Notes: a model not told the origin generated them from the sequence alone. Positions 1 through 6,430 are shown, numbered from the stretch's first letter. The stretch is 8,513 nt of DNA from Holophagales bacterium (GCA_031281385.1 JAITFL010000045.1:1-8513), one strand, 5' to 3'. Made by a program: numbers and translations.

Positions 1-1056
1 CTCAGCTATGGGTTCGATGAAAGGCTGCCCCACCACAAGTCCCAAATAGTCAAAATATTTAAGGACGCCATTGTGTTTTTGGAAAATGTGATTCTTGACG
101 GGTCAGACTTGAAAGTGCCCGCCAAAATTACAGGCGCCAAAGACCCCCTGAACCTGCTCGTTTGGGCCAGCAAAACGCCAAGGAACGAAATCGCGGAATG
201 GAGCTGTGCCATCCTGCGGATAATGCACTCTCTCTTCTACATAGACAACAGCATCGTATTGAAGTTTATCCCCGATATTCACCATCAGATATTGGAGCGC
301 TACGACCGCTATATTGTTCAGGCTCCCGATGGCAAATGCTTCCTAAAGGGCGAATACGAGGTGCCCATTATCGAGGTGAGGCGGAAAGAGCGCAAAAATA
401 GAGATTCCATGCTGCTCAAGCTGCTGCACAAGCCAGAGAATGTGGCAGAAACAATTTACGACAATATAGGAATAAGGATTGTTGCAGAAGACCTATTGGG
501 TGTTCTGCAGGTGCTGTGGTTCCTGATTGATCACAAAGTCATTCAAGCGGCCCACATAAAGCCATCCCGGACGCGCAATTTGATGATCGACCCTGTTCTG
601 TTGGAAGAATGGATTGGCACCCTGCCTAAAAATTTTTCCGTGGATACCCTACTCCCATCGGAAAGGCAGGAAATTTGCGAAAAACTGGCGCAAAGGGTTG
701 GGCGGCCCGCCGTGAACCCCTATTCCAGCAGGGACTACTCTGCCCTGCAAATCACAGCCAATACCTTGGTGCGCCTGCCGGTGCCTAGCACCCATGAAAT
801 AGAAAAAGTTTTGGAGACGCTCGAAAAGAGCGAGTTTGGAACCGCCGGCCACAACCACATTCCAAATTTTCTCCAAGCCCAAGATGGCTGGATTTCATTT
901 TTCTTTGCGCACGAAGTCCAGATAATGGAAAAATCGGGGTTCAATAGCACACACTTGGGGCCAGCGTCCCACTCGGAATACAAGCGCAGGCAGCGCGAAG
1001 TTGTCCGCAAACGGTTGCTCAGGGGGCTTTTGCCCCATGGGGCAGAGGAGGTCTGA
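1..1056 (+). CDS. RelA/SpoT-like nucleotidyltransferase-fold protein (5' partial)
   Basis: The frame is open from base 1. The first possible start is a GTG at 73 with no clear Shine-Dalgarno, so the true start probably lies left of the window. Numbering from codon 73, the C-terminal two thirds follow the (p)ppGpp synthetase fold. K108, S112 and K116 fit the RxKxxxSxxxK loop, though its leading Arg position aligns with E106. D130 in DNIGIRIV matches the metal-binding Asp. Y222 in DYSALQ matches the YxSxH segment, with Gln for His. E281 in HEVQI matches the catalytic Glu of EVQIR, and a GPASHSEYK segment matches the following GxAAHxxYK. About 45 extra residues separate the last two motifs compared with RelA/SpoT. 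No HD hydrolase motif is visible in the N-terminal part seen. I recall an uncharacterised family, TIGR04552, of this kind, but could not verify membership. Fold assignment is fairly firm; (p)ppGpp synthesis is not shown. Confidence 0.72.
   Translation, partial: LSYGFDERLPHHKSQIVKIFKDAIVFLENVILDGSDLKVPAKITGAKDPLNLLVWASKTPRNEIAEWSCAILRIMHSLFYIDNSIVLKFIPDIHHQILERYDRYIVQAPDGKCFLKGEYEVPIIEVRRKERKNRDSMLLKLLHKPENVAETIYDNIGIRIVAEDLLGVLQVLWFLIDHKVIQAAHIKPSRTRNLMIDPVLLEEWIGTLPKNFSVDTLLPSERQEICEKLAQRVGRPAVNPYSSRDYSALQITANTLVRLPVPSTHEIEKVLETLEKSEFGTAGHNHIPNFLQAQDGWISFFFAHEVQIMEKSGFNSTHLGPASHSEYKRRQREVVRKRLLRGLLPHGAEEV
1032..1052 (+). promoter_or_regulatory. Shine-Dalgarno of the STAS gene with adjoining palindrome
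   Basis: AGGAGGT at 1046-1052 is a near-perfect ribosome binding site 5 nt before the ATG at 1058, and it fixes that start. It lies inside the last codons of the upstream gene, so translation of the two is probably coupled. Immediately before it is a perfect 14-bp palindrome, TGCCCCATGGGGCA (1031-1044). Its GCCCC arm can also pair with GGGGC at 1023-1027 across a TTTT loop. Confidence 0.6.
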
Positions 1057-1057
1057 A

Positions 1058-1396
1058 ATGCTGAACATTCAAACCAAGCAGGAAGGCGCGGCTTCGGTGT
1101 TGTCAGTCAAAGGCAAGCTGAATTTTGAAGTCACCACCCAACTAAGGGAAACCATCAAAGAGATTATCGCGTCCGAGCAGCCAAAGCTTTTGGTTGTGAA
1201 TCTCGAAGGTACGTCGTTTATAGATTCATCGGGTCTTGGCCTCTTGGTGGCGGCAAGGAGCAGCATTGACAAGATAAACGGCCGCCTGCACCTCTGCTGC
1301 CTGCCGGGGCAAGTCAAAAAAATATTCGACCAGACTAACCTGACCAATTTTTTCAGCATCTTCCCGACCGAGCAGGACGCCCTGCGCGGCAATTGA
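1058..1396 (+). CDS. STAS-domain anti-sigma factor antagonist (RsbV/SpoIIAA type)
   Basis: This 112-residue single-domain protein spans a whole STAS domain. The signature is FIDSSGLGLLV at residues 54-64. S58, directly before Gly, is the serine that the partner kinase phosphorylates in SpoIIAA/RsbV. In known systems the unphosphorylated form binds an RsbW/SpoIIAB-type kinase and frees a sigma factor or other target; the phosphorylated form is inactive. ATG 1058 is chosen over the longer frame opening at 1001 because a strong AGGAGGT sits 5 nt upstream and the STAS homology begins there. The start is 1 nt after the upstream stop, and 22 nt separate its stop from the phosphatase gene, so the three genes look like one operon. 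Which sigma factor or other output it controls cannot be told from the window, and the kinase gene is absent here. Confidence 0.93.
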   Translation: MLNIQTKQEGAASVLSVKGKLNFEVTTQLRETIKEIIASEQPKLLVVNLEGTSFIDSSGLGLLVAARSSIDKINGRLHLCCLPGQVKKIFDQTNLTNFFSIFPTEQDALRGN

Positions 1397-1418
1397 GCGC
1401 ATCCGGTAGCGTGGCGCC

Positions 1419-2615
1419 GTGCCGCAATCAATCAGGGGCGTTGTTCTTGTTGCCGATGGCGAGGCCGCCATCAGGGACATGCTGCTTTTTTACCTAAAGC
1501 GCTCTGGGTACCAAGTCATCCAAGCCGAGGACGGCCAGGACGCGCTCATTGAGATGACCAGGGTGCGGCCCGACCTCATTTTGGCCGACCTTCCGCTGCC
1601 AGAGATACCCGGCGACCAATTGTGCAAAATGGTAAAGGGGAGCAGCGAAACAAGAGAAATCTATTTTATCTTGATGATTCCAACCGACAGCGAAGCCGGC
1701 ATAGACGTCACGGTGGACGCGTTGAGCGTTGGGGCAGACGACACGATCTCTAAGCCGCTCCGAAGCCAAGAGATGCTTGCCAGGGTGGAGAGTGCGTTCC
1801 GCATCATAGAGATGCAGAAAGAAATCAAGCTGCAGAACCGCGAGCTCACCATTTACCGCGAAAAGGTGCAGGGAGAGATGGAACTGGCGTCTAGGCTCCA
1901 GATGAGCCTTTTGCCAGACGTAGGCACCATAGCCCCTTATCAGTACACCCACAGGTACCAGCCTGTCGGAGGCATAGGCGGCGACATTTACGCCATCACC
2001 CCCTTGCCCTATGGGGGCGTGGCGCTCCTTATAGCGGACGTGAGCGGGCATGGGGTGACGGCCGCCCTCATCTCGGCCATAGTCAAAACCAGCTTTGAGT
2101 ACCACATCCGCGGAAGGGGCGGGCCGCTGGCATGGGCGCAGAGCATGAACAGAGATTTGAAGCGCAACACGATGGACGAGCAGTTTGCGACGGCCCTTTT
2201 GGCCAAGTTCGACCCTGCGGCAGGTACCCTCACATACGTGTGTGCCGGGCATGTGCCGCCGATTTACGTCCCCAGTGGTGTTTCAGGAGCCACAGAAAAT
2301 TCCACACCAGCCGCCCCCATCGCCCTTGGCGGCGGGAGCCCACCATTGGGCATGGACGAGGGAATGTCGTTTGCAGAACATACCATAGACTTTGCCTTGG
2401 GCGATCGCTTGGTGCTGTACACCGATGGCCTGGTTGAGTCGGAATCGGAATCGGGCAATAATCTGGGCAGTGAGGGGTTGCTCCAATGTTGTTCCGCCCT
2501 GCCCGCCGACTTAGAGGATGCCGCGTCACAGCTATTCCTGCGCGCCCGCGAATTCATTGAACCAAACGAATTTGCGGACGATGTGACTCTAGTGGTTGTG
2601 GATTACTTGAAGTGA
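1419..2615 (+). CDS. Receiver-PPM serine phosphatase (RsbU/SpoIIE type)
   Basis: This 398-residue protein has three parts. Residues 8-130 are a CheY-like receiver with D57 as phosphoacceptor and K112 retained. Residues 130-165 are a helical linker ending in the typical ASRLQMSLLP. Residues 175-396 are a PPM/SpoIIE phosphatase. Metal-binding aspartates are visible at D189 (GGDIY), D207 (IADVSGHG), D336 (TDGLVES) and D387-D388 (ADDVTLVVV), so the phosphatase should be active. Such proteins dephosphorylate a STAS antagonist, here most likely the product of the gene just upstream. The receiver is unusual: the second acidic residue of the pair is G14 (VADGE), and the switch Thr/Ser position appears to be P88. 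It may therefore not respond normally to phosphorylation. The start is GTG 1419, with no strong Shine-Dalgarno; it is the start that includes the whole receiver, and translation may depend on the upstream gene. Confidence 0.93.
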   Translation: MPQSIRGVVLVADGEAAIRDMLLFYLKRSGYQVIQAEDGQDALIEMTRVRPDLILADLPLPEIPGDQLCKMVKGSSETREIYFILMIPTDSEAGIDVTVDALSVGADDTISKPLRSQEMLARVESAFRIIEMQKEIKLQNRELTIYREKVQGEMELASRLQMSLLPDVGTIAPYQYTHRYQPVGGIGGDIYAITPLPYGGVALLIADVSGHGVTAALISAIVKTSFEYHIRGRGGPLAWAQSMNRDLKRNTMDEQFATALLAKFDPAAGTLTYVCAGHVPPIYVPSGVSGATENSTPAAPIALGGGSPPLGMDEGMSFAEHTIDFALGDRLVLYTDGLVESESESGNNLGSEGLLQCCSALPADLEDAASQLFLRAREFIEPNEFADDVTLVVVDYLK

Positions 2616-2707
2616 CAATGTAGCCTATTGCAAAACCAGCAATTTTCAGATTCCTAGGCTCCGATTAGCAAATTGGCTCGCCCTATTGACAACGGCGGTT
2701 CACAAAT

Positions 2708-3022
2708 TTAAGCTTCCGGCTCTGCCGGCTGTTTTGGAGTCTTTTTCTCCAAGAGCTGCATCTTTAGCGAGTTAATTTCTGCCATCGCATGTTCGAGTTT
2801 AACGGCATGGTCGGCCATTTCTCTTTGTCTGGCCTCTTCGGAGGCCTCCAGTCTTCGCTCCAGTTCATCGCAGTCGTTTAACAGATCATGAATACCCTTG
2901 TCAGCCATAAAGATCAAAAAGTCTGTTGGAGTATGGACAGGCAGGGCAAGGTATGGGGGGGGGTCAAAGGCGTTGTCCAGATAATCTCGGATATGTTGCC
3001 TGCTTACCTTATCTGTAATCAC
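2708..3022 (-). CDS. Small protein with C-terminal coiled coil, unknown function
   Basis: I do not recognise this protein of about 104 residues. Its N-terminal half is mixed, with a PPP stretch and hydrophobic patches (LALPV, TDFLIFMA). From about residue 50 it is strongly helical, rich in Glu, Arg and Ala with heptad-like leucines, and reads as a coiled coil. It ends in a Pro/Glu/Lys tail. There is no signal peptide or membrane segment. The frame also offers an ATG at 3028, but AGGAG (3029-3033) directly abuts it. The same site stands 6 nt from the GTG at 3022, so GTG is preferred. The PPP codons contain nine C in a row on the coding strand. It is the last of the minus-strand genes, 206 bp after tatC, so it may have its own promoter. 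It converges with the phosphatase gene. The open frame and ribosome binding site support a real gene; function is unknown. Confidence 0.68.
   Translation of the reverse strand: MITDKVSRQHIRDYLDNAFDPPPYLALPVHTPTDFLIFMADKGIHDLLNDCDELERRLEASEEARQREMADHAVKLEHAMAEINSLKMQLLEKKTPKQPAEPEA
2716..2735 (+). terminator. Possible terminator of the signalling operon
   Basis: CCGGC (2716-2720) and GCCGG (2724-2728) form a 5-bp GC stem with a TCT loop, followed by CTGTTTT. It lies about 100 nt after the phosphatase stop, inside the 3' end of the convergent small gene. A weaker hairpin, ATTGC/GCAAT with a short T run, is at 2627-2646. Both are short, so this call is tentative. Confidence 0.28.
2955..2963 (-). 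repeat. Homopolymer of nine C (coding strand) inside a CDS
   Basis: The plus strand has nine consecutive G here, so the minus-strand gene has nine C across its Pro-Pro-Pro codons, about 60 bases after its start. Tracts of this length near a gene's 5' end can slip during replication and switch the frame. They are also prone to sequencing error. In the given sequence the gene is in frame. Confidence 0.9.
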
Positions 3023-3072
3023 TACCATCTCCTGTTGGTGTGGTTGTCGGTTTTAGAAAACAACACCACTAC

Positions 3073-3104
3073 ATTAGCACAACATAAACTTGATTGTGTG
3101 TCAA
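3073..3104 (-). promoter_or_regulatory. Possible promoter of the coiled-coil gene
   Basis: A perfect TTGACA (minus strand, 3104-3099) sits in AT-rich DNA about 75 bp upstream of the start. The matching -10 is unclear. GCTAAT lies at a 20-bp spacing and TGTGCT at 17 bp, and neither is convincing. Confidence 0.25.
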
Positions 3105-3145
3105 CTTAATGACGGCCCAAGTGTTTTTCAAAAACATTGGCGTGA

Positions 3146-3168
3146 GCGTTCAAATGCAATTTGAACGC
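3146..3168. repeat. Perfect inverted repeat between tatC and the coiled-coil gene
   Basis: The arms GCGTTCAAAT (3146-3155) and ATTTGAACGC (3159-3168) are exact reverse complements around a GCA centre. No T run follows directly on either strand, so it does not look like a standard intrinsic terminator. It lies about 45 bp upstream of the TTGACA in front of the coiled-coil gene, which would suit a dimeric regulator. It could also form an mRNA hairpin after tatC. Two other inverted repeats flank it: GCAAGGA/TCCTTGC at 3191-3224 and GTTTTTCAAAAAC at 3123-3135. Confidence 0.7.
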
Positions 3169-3234
3169 AATTTGGTATCAAGTTCATTCAGCAAGGAACC
3201 TTCATAGATTATTTGCGTCCTTGCCGCCAGTTCA

Positions 3235-4020
3235 CTAACCCTTGTCACTCTTGGGTTCTGCCAGCCAGGCAGCAAGCACGGAGATAAAGTACAGGCCGAT
3301 CATTATTAGGCCCAAAAAAATTGTTGCTACAATAATGTCGCCGGGCGTTATGAACGCGGCTATGACCAAAATGACCAGTGCGGCGTGTCGGCAATATTTC
3401 AGCATCCACTTTGCTGTGATCAACCTGAACCTTGCCAAAAAATAGACTAGGACAGGCATTTCAAATATCAGCCCAGTGCCCACCAGCGTATTGATGAATA
3501 GGTCTAAGTATTCATCCAGTTTGAGGTTGGGGCGCAGCCCGGCTATTATGGCTTGGTCAATCAAAACGCCCGCAATCAGCTTAAATGCAAAGACGTACGC
3601 GAATATGGCCCCGCCCAAAAAACATATCGTCGTCACAAAGACGAAGGGAATAACCATGCGTCTTTCGCGTTCATAGAGACCCGGGCGTATGAAGGCCCAT
3701 ACCTGATAAAAAATCAGCGGGGCCACCAAAAACCCCGCAGTCCAAAATGCAACGCGAAGGAGGGAGAAAAATGGCTCGGATATGCCAGTATAGGAAAATG
3801 GCTCAAACACTTCTGGTACGGCGGCTCCGCTCTTCTGCAGTTGAAGCAGGTATATTTCTATGAGGGGCTTTTGCACCCATTCCCAGATGCGGAACCTAAA
3901 CGAGAATGTGACGGCAAAGCCTGCGGCCAAGATGATGATGCACCTAACCAAGCGCACCCTCAGCTCTTGCAGGTGATCCCAGAACGTCATCTGCTGGACT
4001 TTTGTTTCAGAGTCAGACAT
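3235..4020 (-). CDS. tatC: Twin-arginine translocase subunit TatC
   Basis: TatC is the polytopic membrane subunit that recognises twin-arginine signal peptides of folded proteins and works with TatA-type pore subunits. The 261-residue length is normal. The N-terminal motif HLQELRVRL (residues 16-24) contains the E19 and R21 of the signal-peptide site. FIRPGLYERERR (110-121) is the conserved second periplasmic/cytoplasmic border motif, with E119 matching E103 of the E. coli protein. FEMPV (186-190) carries the conserved glutamate of the later membrane segment. TPGDII (225-230) and about six hydrophobic segments complete the match. ATG 4020 is used, 18 nt after the tatA stop, with only a weak GGCC-rich stretch before it, so translation is probably coupled to tatA. 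Only one TatA-type gene is adjacent and no tatB is seen, the minimal TatAC arrangement. Confidence 0.97.
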   Translation of the reverse strand: MSDSETKVQQMTFWDHLQELRVRLVRCIIILAAGFAVTFSFRFRIWEWVQKPLIEIYLLQLQKSGAAVPEVFEPFSYTGISEPFFSLLRVAFWTAGFLVAPLIFYQVWAFIRPGLYERERRMVIPFVFVTTICFLGGAIFAYVFAFKLIAGVLIDQAIIAGLRPNLKLDEYLDLFINTLVGTGLIFEMPVLVYFLARFRLITAKWMLKYCRHAALVILVIAAFITPGDIIVATIFLGLIMIGLYFISVLAAWLAEPKSDKG

Positions 4021-4038
4021 GGCCTATGGCCCATTGGC

Positions 4039-4221
4039 CTATTTTTGTTCGTCTTCGCTGACAGATTCTTTTACGGCGTCTGTTAGTTCTCGGCTGGCCT
4101 TTTTGAACTCTTGGATGCCCTTGCCCAAGGACTTGCCAAGCTCAGGCAGGCGGCTGGGGCCAAAGAAGATGAGCAGAGCAACGCCAATGAGCAGAATTTC
4201 TGTAAAACCCAAGTTTCCCAT
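4039..4221 (-). CDS. tatA: Twin-arginine translocase subunit TatA
   Basis: This 60-residue protein has the TatA layout: a short N-terminal membrane helix (residues about 6-20), the FFGP hinge (19-22), an amphipathic helix with LPELGKSLGKGIQEFKKA (25-42), and an acidic, charged tail. The FG hinge and short tail favour TatA over the longer TatB, though in a TatAC system one protein may serve both roles. It oligomerises in the inner membrane to let folded Tat substrates cross. The start is ATG 4221, with AAGGAA (4228-4233, minus strand) 6 nt upstream. It sits directly before tatC, and 78 bp after ugd across a repeat-rich gap. Confidence 0.96.
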   Translation of the reverse strand: MGNLGFTEILLIGVALLIFFGPSRLPELGKSLGKGIQEFKKASRELTDAVKESVSEDEQK

Positions 4222-4245
4222 CTGTATTTCCTTCCAGTGCTACAA

Positions 4246-4301
4246 TTTTGATTGTCGCTCAAAACCTTTTGATTGTCACTCAAAACCTTTTGATTGTCAC
4301 T
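4246..4301. repeat. Tandem 21-bp repeat with internal hairpin, about 2.7 copies
   Basis: Copies start at 4246, 4267 and 4288. The first two are complete and differ at one base (G at 4256, A at 4277). The third covers 14 bases and then diverges. Each full unit contains TTTTGA and TCAAAA, an exact 6-bp inverted repeat with a 7-nt loop. The third copy runs into the ugd stop codon (4300-4302). There are no unique spacers, so it is not a CRISPR array. The hairpins lie in the transcript between ugd and tatA, where they could attenuate transcription or protect mRNA ends. Confidence 0.85.
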
Positions 4302-5682
4302 AAATATTGTGCGGATGAGCTGTTTCTCTGCCTATGCTGTAGTAAGTCCAGCCCGCAGCTTTCATTTTTTCTGGGCGGAATAGGTTGCGCCCGTCGAACA
4401 TGGTGCGCGTTTTCATGGCAGCCCCAACTTGGTTCAAGTCAATAGCAGCATACTGGGGCCACTCTGTGCAGATCAGCAGCGCGTCTGCGTTCTTGCAAGC
4501 TTCTATGGGTTCGTTGGAATACAGTATTTTGTCCCCGAACATAAGCTTGGCATTTGGCATGGCCTCAAAGTCGTGGACGGCTACCTCTGCCCCCATGTGC
4601 AGCAAGTTGGCAATTAGCTCTATCGCAACAGTTTCCCTTATGTCATCCGTGTGGGCCTTGAACGCCAGCCCCCAAATGGCCATGCGCTTGCCGATGAGCG
4701 GGAATGGATTGTGGGGTTGGATGTTGTAGTGCTGCTGGACTTTGCGAGTCAGTGCCTGTTTTTGGTGGCGGTTGGACTCCACCGTAGCATTGAGGGACAA
4801 GAGGTGCAGGCCATGCTCGCGGCCAATTTTCAGCAGTGCCTGCAGGTCTTTGGGAAAACAGCTTCCCCCAAAGCCAGGGCTTGGGTTGATGAAGTGCGGG
4901 CCGATGCGGTGGTCTGCCCCGATACCTACCTTTACGTGGTCTATGTCGGCCCCGACGGCTTCGCACAAGTTGGCGATTTCGTTGATGAAATTGATTTTTA
5001 AGGCCAGCATAGCGTTTGCGGCGTACTTGGTCAGTTCAGCGCTTTGGGGATCCATTCTGAACCAGCGCCCGCCATTTGGCAATTTCTGTTTGGCGGCTTG
5101 GAGATGCGGCTCATAGAGTGCGCGCATGATGTCTTCGGCGTTGTCAGTGTCGCAGCCGATGACCACCCTGTCGGGGAACAAGAAATCTTCAATGGCACTG
5201 CCTTCCCTCAAAAACTCTGGGTTGGAGACCATTTCAAAGGCCTTTTTGGTTTGTGACCTTATCGTCGCGGCAACCTTTGACGCAGTGCCAACGGGAACGG
5301 TGCTTTTGTCCACGACTATCAGAGTAGGCGCTCCAGTGGGTCTATGCTCTTCCATCGCGGAGCCGATTGCTCTTGCACAGGCTAGGACGTATTGAAGGTC
5401 TGCGCTGCCGTCCTCGCTCTGAGGAGTGCCCACACAGATAAAAGCGGCATCTGCGTCTGCTATGCCGTCCTTCATGTCTGTCGAAAAGTGCATAGTTCCG
5501 AGATGCAGGTGTTTGGCCAGCAGTTCTTCGAGCCCTGGTTCATAGATAGGGCTCTTGCCCTTTTGGAGCGACTCAATTTTTGATGCGTCAACGTCCACGC
5601 CGACGACGCGGTGCCCAGCCTCTGCGAACCCGGCCGCTGCTACAAGGCCGACATACCCAGAACCAACTATCATTACCTGCAT
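4300..5682 (-). CDS. ugd: UDP-glucose 6-dehydrogenase
   Basis: This enzyme oxidises UDP-glucose to UDP-glucuronate with two NAD+, supplying precursors for capsule, exopolysaccharide or LPS sugars in the cytoplasm. The 460-residue length is close to family size. The N-terminal Rossmann domain opens with GSGYVG (7-12) and contains STVPVGT (127-133) and NPEFLREG (154-161). The central helix carries K219 in LTKYAANAML. GFGGSCFPKD (270-279) holds the catalytic C275 and D279. The C-terminal UDP-binding domain has GLAFKAHTDDIRET (338-351). A GTG two codons earlier (5688) overlaps the Shine-Dalgarno AGGAG (5688-5692). ATG 5682, 5 nt after that site, is therefore the better start. No other polysaccharide gene is nearby, so its pathway here is not shown. 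GDP-mannose or UDP-ManNAc dehydrogenases are related alternatives but fit less well. Confidence 0.95.
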   Translation of the reverse strand: MQVMIVGSGYVGLVAAAGFAEAGHRVVGVDVDASKIESLQKGKSPIYEPGLEELLAKHLHLGTMHFSTDMKDGIADADAAFICVGTPQSEDGSADLQYVLACARAIGSAMEEHRPTGAPTLIVVDKSTVPVGTASKVAATIRSQTKKAFEMVSNPEFLREGSAIEDFLFPDRVVIGCDTDNAEDIMRALYEPHLQAAKQKLPNGGRWFRMDPQSAELTKYAANAMLALKINFINEIANLCEAVGADIDHVKVGIGADHRIGPHFINPSPGFGGSCFPKDLQALLKIGREHGLHLLSLNATVESNRHQKQALTRKVQQHYNIQPHNPFPLIGKRMAIWGLAFKAHTDDIRETVAIELIANLLHMGAEVAVHDFEAMPNAKLMFGDKILYSNEPIEACKNADALLICTEWPQYAAIDLNQVGAAMKTRTMFDGRNLFRPEKMKAAGWTYYSIGRETAHPHNI

Positions 5683-5742
5683 GAACACTCCTTAGAAGCC
5701 TTGCAACTTAGTATAGGTTCTATCAGATGTCGTGAGGATGGT

Positions 5743-5772
5743 TTTATACATTGTTGACTTCCCCGTTGCCAC
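5743..5772 (-). promoter_or_regulatory. Possible ugd promoter
   Basis: On the minus strand GTGGCA (5772-5767, 4/6 match to -35) is followed after 18 bp by TATAAA (5748-5743, 5/6 match to -10). Transcription from here would give a leader of roughly 50 nt. A second TATACT (5715-5710) lies closer to the gene but lacks a good -35. No terminator is visible between the upstream helical-protein gene and ugd, so readthrough is also possible. Confidence 0.3.
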
Positions 5773-5811
5773 TGTTGTTTTGTGTGCATCCATATTTGTC
5801 ATTCCATTCGG

Positions 5812-6246
5812 TTAGTTTTGTTTTTTCAAGCGTTCCAGCGATTTGGGCCACTCTGCGTTTTCGCGCTGAAGGCATTTGTCCAAAATCTCAATCAGCATTC
5901 CATTCGCCGTATCTTCTATATTTGGGTTTACTATCAAGCCTGCTATGAGGTGTATGATTTGCCCTAAATCTCGCGTGTTTTCCTCGGTCTGGAGCAGTAT
6001 GAATTCTGCCGCCATTCGTCCCATTTCTGCGTATGGCTTAATCGCGTCTATTGTTTTTTGGTATTCAGATGGGCTCTTCCCCCTTGTGGCTTCGATGAAT
6101 ATTTTTTCGAATAGCATGCCAGCGGCGGTGTGTGCATAGGAATCTACGTATTTCAACAAGTTTAGGATGCCCATTTCTTCGGCGAAAAGGTATTCGAGGT
6201 CTTCGACCGTTCGGCTGTTTGTTTTTTCTGGTGGGTTGTCCGTCAT
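5812..6246 (-). CDS. Helical protein with internal duplication, unknown function
   Basis: I do not recognise this 144-residue protein. It reads as almost entirely alpha-helical and soluble, with an acidic N-terminal region and a basic C-terminus. Two parts resemble each other. Residues 40-49 (TAAGMLFEKI) match 113-122 (TANGMLIEIL), and residues 61-70 (EYQKTIDAIK) match 132-141 (EWPKSLERLK), at nearly the same internal distance. This suggests a two-unit helical repeat. The frame extends to 6561, but GGAG (6258-6255, minus strand) stands 8 nt before ATG 6246. The upstream extension is low-complexity, His-rich and implausible, so ATG 6246 is used. It is transcribed away from tolQ and lies 129 bp before ugd, possibly in the same transcript. 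No function can be inferred from these neighbours. Confidence 0.72.
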   Translation of the reverse strand: MTDNPPEKTNSRTVEDLEYLFAEEMGILNLLKYVDSYAHTAAGMLFEKIFIEATRGKSPSEYQKTIDAIKPYAEMGRMAAEFILLQTEENTRDLGQIIHLIAGLIVNPNIEDTANGMLIEILDKCLQRENAEWPKSLERLKKQN

Positions 6247-6430
6247 GGCGTTCACTCCGTTGTTGGTCTTGCACGCTGGGTTAGGATAATGTGTGGCGTT
6301 TTTTTGAGCGCAAGTATTTTCGCTACGCTGTCCAAGTAGATGAATGAGACCACCTAGCCGCCCTTGAACGGCATGATGCTTATGGATTTGCGGATGTGGT
6401 AACTCATTTTGAATGATTCGCCGCGCATTT

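Noticed and set aside
73..75. GTG 73 as the real start of the RelA/SpoT-like gene
   Set aside because: The reading frame is open and protein-like back to base 1, and no Shine-Dalgarno precedes the GTG.
1494..2252. 252-codon open frame on the minus strand
   Set aside because: It lies wholly antisense to the receiver-PPM phosphatase, whose motifs are unmistakable, and its translation is low-complexity with many His, Arg and Gly and no family resemblance.
3553..4086. 177-codon open frame on the plus strand
   Set aside because: It is antisense to tatC and tatA, both identified by conserved motifs.
4039..4221. TatB rather than TatA
   Set aside because: The protein is only 60 residues with an FG hinge and short tail, as in TatA; TatB is usually much longer.
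4246..4301. CRISPR array
   Set aside because: Units are contiguous 21-bp tandem copies with no unique spacers and no cas genes.
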